Part shown: positions 61,709 through 64,000 of the stretch, one piece after another
How positions within the stretch are numbered: position 1 is the first letter of the stretch
Layout of the letters: every line of letters begins with the position of its first letter
Origin: Micromonospora kangleipakensis
GTDB lineage: Bacteria > Actinomycetota > Actinomycetes > Mycobacteriales > Micromonosporaceae
Length of the DNA stretch: 64,000 nucleotides
Assembly (NCBI RefSeq): GCF_004217615.1
Contig: NZ_SHLD01000001.1
Coordinates: 3,534,001 to 3,598,000 of the forward strand
Direction: 5' to 3'
Program-made: the position numbers and the translations under genes
The notes under the pieces: generated by a model
Seen by the model: the letters and a program-made list of their open reading frames with translations, nothing else
Told to the model about the DNA's origin: nothing
Databases searched by the model: none

Positions 61709-61877
61709 GAGGCGGCACCATCGCGTAGTCATCGGTGACGATCGGTACGGGCGACGTCCTCGACCAGGCGAAGGCCCGACCCGGACGTCAAGAGAGCCCG
61801 CGAGCTGCACGATGCCCTTTTCGGCAGGTACAGCGTCCGCGCCATACTGGCTCCGTTCAGCCGTCGATGATGCCGGT

Positions 61878-62453
61878 TCACTCCGATGGAAGGGCGCCAC
61901 GCTCGAGCGAGAGCACCTCAGCGGTTTCGGGTGTCGGTCGTTCCGGCACCGCAACGACTGGGCGGTGCGGGATGGCGCAAGCGAGCGCCAGTACGGCGAG
62001 GAAGGAGTAGAGGTAAACGGCGATCCAGGCGCCGCGCGGCGTATCCAACGCCAGACGCGGACCGCCGACGGCCGTCGCGATCACCGACCACAGCGGGATG
62101 ATGGCCACCGCGAAGAGGCCGGAAGCAATGCGTGCCCACAAAGGTCCTCGTCTTGACACCGCGTAGCCGCCGGCCGTGCCGAGCAGCGCCACAGCCAGGG
62201 CGGCGGGGTTGAAGAGCGCAAAGAGGAACGGTGACAGCGCGAGCCAGCGCCATCCCCGCCGGCCTCCCGTCGTACGCAGATGCTCAGCCCAGCCCAGCAA
62301 GACGCCAACGACCACGCCAGGCATCAGGATGAACCCGAAGGTGAAAATCCAGCTCACAGTGGATTCCTGTCCGGCGACCTGCGCCATCAGGCCACGCAGA
62401 CCGGTTGCCCAAGCGAGTCCGCAGACTCCTCCGACCACGAGTTTCGGGTACAT
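61878..62453 (-). CDS. Integral membrane protein, function unknown
   Basis: This 191-residue protein has about five hydrophobic segments: MYPKLVVGGVCGLAWATGL, WIFTFGFILMPGVVVGVLLG, LALSPFLFALFNPAALAVAL, ASGLFAVAIIPLWSVIATAV and WIAVYLYSFLAVLALACAI. The ATG at 62453 has GGAGG at good spacing; a TTG four codons earlier is less likely. It is one of the few intact cargo genes among the IS elements. No family assigned. Confidence 0.72.
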   Translation of the reverse strand: MYPKLVVGGVCGLAWATGLRGLMAQVAGQESTVSWIFTFGFILMPGVVVGVLLGWAEHLRTTGGRRGWRWLALSPFLFALFNPAALAVALLGTAGGYAVSRRGPLWARIASGLFAVAIIPLWSVIATAVGGPRLALDTPRGAWIAVYLYSFLAVLALACAIPHRPVVAVPERPTPETAEVLSLERGALPSE

Positions 62454-62553
62454 GATGACCTCCAACCGGCGTCGCGCTGGTGCTTGGACACTAAGCCGTG
62501 TAGGGCTCCGTGTTCATCAGCAATCCGCCCAACACCTGTCCAGCCACACGTAC

Positions 62554-62736
62554 GGGCTCTGTTGCGTTCAGCGTGAGCATGATCGGAGAAGGCTTGACCG
62601 GCGTGGTCAGGCTGGACCGGTGAGGTCACCATCTCGTGCCCCGTCCTGGTCACCACCGAGGTCGGCGTTCGCCGGGTTCCGGTTCCCGCCCGAGGTGATC
62701 GTTCTCGCGGTCCGCTGGTGTCTGCGGTTCAACCGG
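62554..62736 (+). mobile_element. IS6 remnant, left end and transposase N-terminus
   Basis: GGGCTCTGTTGCGTT at 62554-62568 resembles an IS6 end. A rightward frame then encodes SAFAGFRFPPEVIVLAVRWC LRFN (about 62655-62730), the conserved IS6 transposase start (compare GFRFPTEAIVVAVCWYLHYN in the element at 9542). It stops where a second IS6 end begins. Confidence 0.72.
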
Positions 62737-62926
62737 CGCTGTTGCGTTGACAGTTCGGCAGACGCGGTGAACCGGCGTTTGCGCTTGGTTTAGATCGCAC
62801 TGGCCAGCTCGGCGAACGCCGCAGCGACCCGCGTGGCGGGCGGGGTGTCGACGGCGAGTTCGTAGTGTCGGCGGCGCAGGTTCCGCATGAAGGCGTTGCG
62901 GGTGCCGAAAACCTCATCCGCGCTGG
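62737..62926 (-). mobile_element. IS6 remnant, opposite orientation, transposase C-terminus
   Basis: GCGCTGTTGCGTT at about 62737-62748 resembles an IS6 end. On the minus strand NAFMRNLRRRHYELAVDTPP and VAAAFAELASAI, then TAA at 62790-62792, match the end of the transposase at 9597 (HAFMQNLRRGHYELGLDSQP ... LSELARVI). The rest is cut by the transposase gene beginning at 62927. Confidence 0.72.
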
Positions 62927-63997
62927 TCAAGCGGCATTCTGGTACTCGTAGAGGAGTCCGCCGAGTCGATCGTGTCGGTGGACGTGTAGGCGTGTCAGCG
63001 TCGCGGGGTCGGTGATCAGTTCGGGCAGCGGATGCAGGGGGCGGGCGTTGGCGATGCCGCGATGCGGGCGGTGCCGGTTGTGGTGGCGTTCGTACTCGCG
63101 CAGGGCGTGCAGCAGGTGGGCTGGGTTCCAGATCAGTGTCCGGTCGAGCAGTTCATGCCGGCCGGCTTGGATCCATCGTTCCGTGATCGAGTTCATGCGT
63201 GGCGTCCGGACACCGCTGAGGACGACCGTGATCCCGGCGTCGGCGAGGACCGCGTCGAACATGGCCGGGTACTTACCGTCTCGATCTCGGATCAAGTACT
63301 TCACCTGGCATCTGGCGTCTTCGAGGTCCATCACTAGGTTCCGGGCGGCCTGGGTCACCCAGGCGGTGGTCGGGTGGGCGGTGGCGCCCAGGATCCGGAC
63401 CCGGCGGGTGGCGTGTTCGATGACCGCCAGGATGTACAGCCTGGCACCGGTCAACGTTGTCGTCTCGAAGAAGTCGGCGGCGATGATGGCCTGCGCCTGT
63501 GAACGCAAGAATGTCGCCCAGGTGGTGCTGGTCCGCTGGGGCGCCGGGTCGATACCAGCCTGCTGGAGGATCTCCCAGACGGTGGAGGCCGCGACCTTCA
63601 CGCCCCAGGACGAGGAGTTCGCCGTGGATGCGGCGGTACCCCAGGTGCTGTTCTCGCGGGCTAGGCGCAGCACCAGCCGGCGGGTCGACCGGATGGTTCG
63701 TGGCCGGCCGACCCGTGCGGGCCGGGAGATTCTGGCGTGCCGGCGGGCGATCAGGTCCCGGTGCCAGCGCAGCACAGTCTCCGGGCGCACCAGCAGCCGG
63801 ATATCACGCAGCACGTCGCGGGGCAGCTGGTGTAGCAGGGCGGCGAGCCATGCCCGTTCAGTCCGCGTGAACCGGACCTTCTCGCCGTGCAGTTGCCGCT
63901 CGAGGACGGTGATCTGGTGGCGTAGCGCGAGGATCTCGGCGTCCTTGTCCCGGTCGCTCATCGGCAGCAGCCGCAGTGGCGCGAGAGCGTTGGTCAC
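62927..63997 (-). CDS. Transposase (rve core) with an internal compensated frameshift; start may lie beyond the window
   Basis: This 356-residue frame from GTG 63997 has LRLLPMSDRDKDAEILALRH, the Asp residues in IIAADFFETTTLTGARLYIL and YLIRDRDGKYPAMFDAVLAD, RTPRMNSITERWIQAGRHEL, and the end DRLGGLLYEYQNAA. Residues about 129-143 read WGTAASTANSSSWG where relatives have WGYRR(L/I)HGELLVLG. The normal sequence is present in the next frame, so a one-base loss and a one-base gain cancel. Relatives carry about 8 more N-terminal residues, which would lie off the window. Confidence 0.85.
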   Translation of the reverse strand: MTNALAPLRLLPMSDRDKDAEILALRHQITVLERQLHGEKVRFTRTERAWLAALLHQLPRDVLRDIRLLVRPETVLRWHRDLIARRHARISRPARVGRPRTIRSTRRLVLRLARENSTWGTAASTANSSSWGVKVAASTVWEILQQAGIDPAPQRTSTTWATFLRSQAQAIIAADFFETTTLTGARLYILAVIEHATRRVRILGATAHPTTAWVTQAARNLVMDLEDARCQVKYLIRDRDGKYPAMFDAVLADAGITVVLSGVRTPRMNSITERWIQAGRHELLDRTLIWNPAHLLHALREYERHHNRHRPHRGIANARPLHPLPELITDPATLTRLHVHRHDRLGGLLYEYQNAA

Positions 63998-64000
63998 ACC

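Noticed and set aside
1..64000. CRISPR arrays, rRNA genes, riboswitches or replication origins
   Set aside because: No regularly spaced direct repeats, rRNA signatures or conserved riboswitch cores were seen on reading both strands.

Overview
The window is high-GC DNA from an actinobacterium. Its signs are strong GC third-position bias, frequent GTG/TTG starts, overlapping ATGA/GTGA/TTGA gene junctions, GntR/FCD regulators beside catabolic genes, and Frankia/Streptomyces-like insertion sequences. I cannot name the genus from sequence alone. It reads as an accessory catabolic region built from modules, interrupted by IS elements and broken genes, and it contains what looks like a tRNA-derived attachment scar near 49.4 kb.

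Layout. (1) 0-0.5 kb: the tail of a transposase next to an N-terminally truncated DUF1810 gene. (2) 0.46-9.5 kb: a GAF histidine kinase/NarL-type regulator pair divergent from a tightly overlapping operon for a branched-chain-amino-acid-type (Liv/HAAT) ABC transporter with an embedded acyl-CoA ligase, closed by a 34-bp palindrome. (3) 9.5-13.2 kb: an IS6 element, a 3'-truncated FAH-family hydrolase, its divergent GntR regulator and a frameshifted MDR oxidoreductase. (4) 13.4-22.9 kb: the best preserved catabolic operon, with FAH hydrolase, extradiol dioxygenase, MhpA-like FAD monooxygenase, a fused LivG-LivF ATPase, binding protein, two permeases, a GntR regulator and an SDR. This fits uptake, hydroxylation, meta-cleavage and hydrolysis of an aromatic compound. 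(5) 22.9-28.9 kb: rearranged remnants (ligase tail, SnoaL-like/RbsC-like chimera, SMP-30 protein, broken binding protein) leading into a second FAD monooxygenase, an SDR and a broken CoA ligase cut off beside an ISAs1-type IS. (6) 30.2-37.4 kb: a third GntR regulator divergent from an AAHS-type MFS transporter, a third FAD monooxygenase, an Old-Yellow-Enzyme/FadH-like reductase and a frameshifted SDR. (7) 37.4-40.1 kb: a wrecked PLD/DEAD helicase joined to a TetR C-terminus. (8) 40.2-46.0 kb: a leftward CoA-ester operon (MaoC hydratase, CitE/HpcH lyase, acyl-CoA dehydrogenase, class III CoA transferase) with a divergent IclR regulator. This is probably a C5-dicarboxylate (methylsuccinate/mesaconate/itaconate-like) route. 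(9) 46.9-49.1 kb: an SDR and a second AAHS transporter. (10) 49.4 kb: the 3' part of a tRNA-Pro-like gene with an intact terminator. (11) 49.5-64 kb: mostly IS elements, several nested or broken, among a few cargo genes (membrane proteins, a secreted protein, an ArsR-like regulator, a beta-helix protein and a methyltransferase).

How the parts may work together. Three GntR/FCD paralogues (11.4, 21.5 and 30.3 kb) sit beside catabolic genes. Four non-coding sites (11.33, 13.36, 24.72 and 31.14 kb) share paired TCGA cores 18-19 bp apart, so the scattered modules could belong to one regulon. Many genes, especially in IS and flanking regions, carry single-base frameshifts. Either the island is decaying or the assembly has indel errors, and raw reads would be needed to tell.
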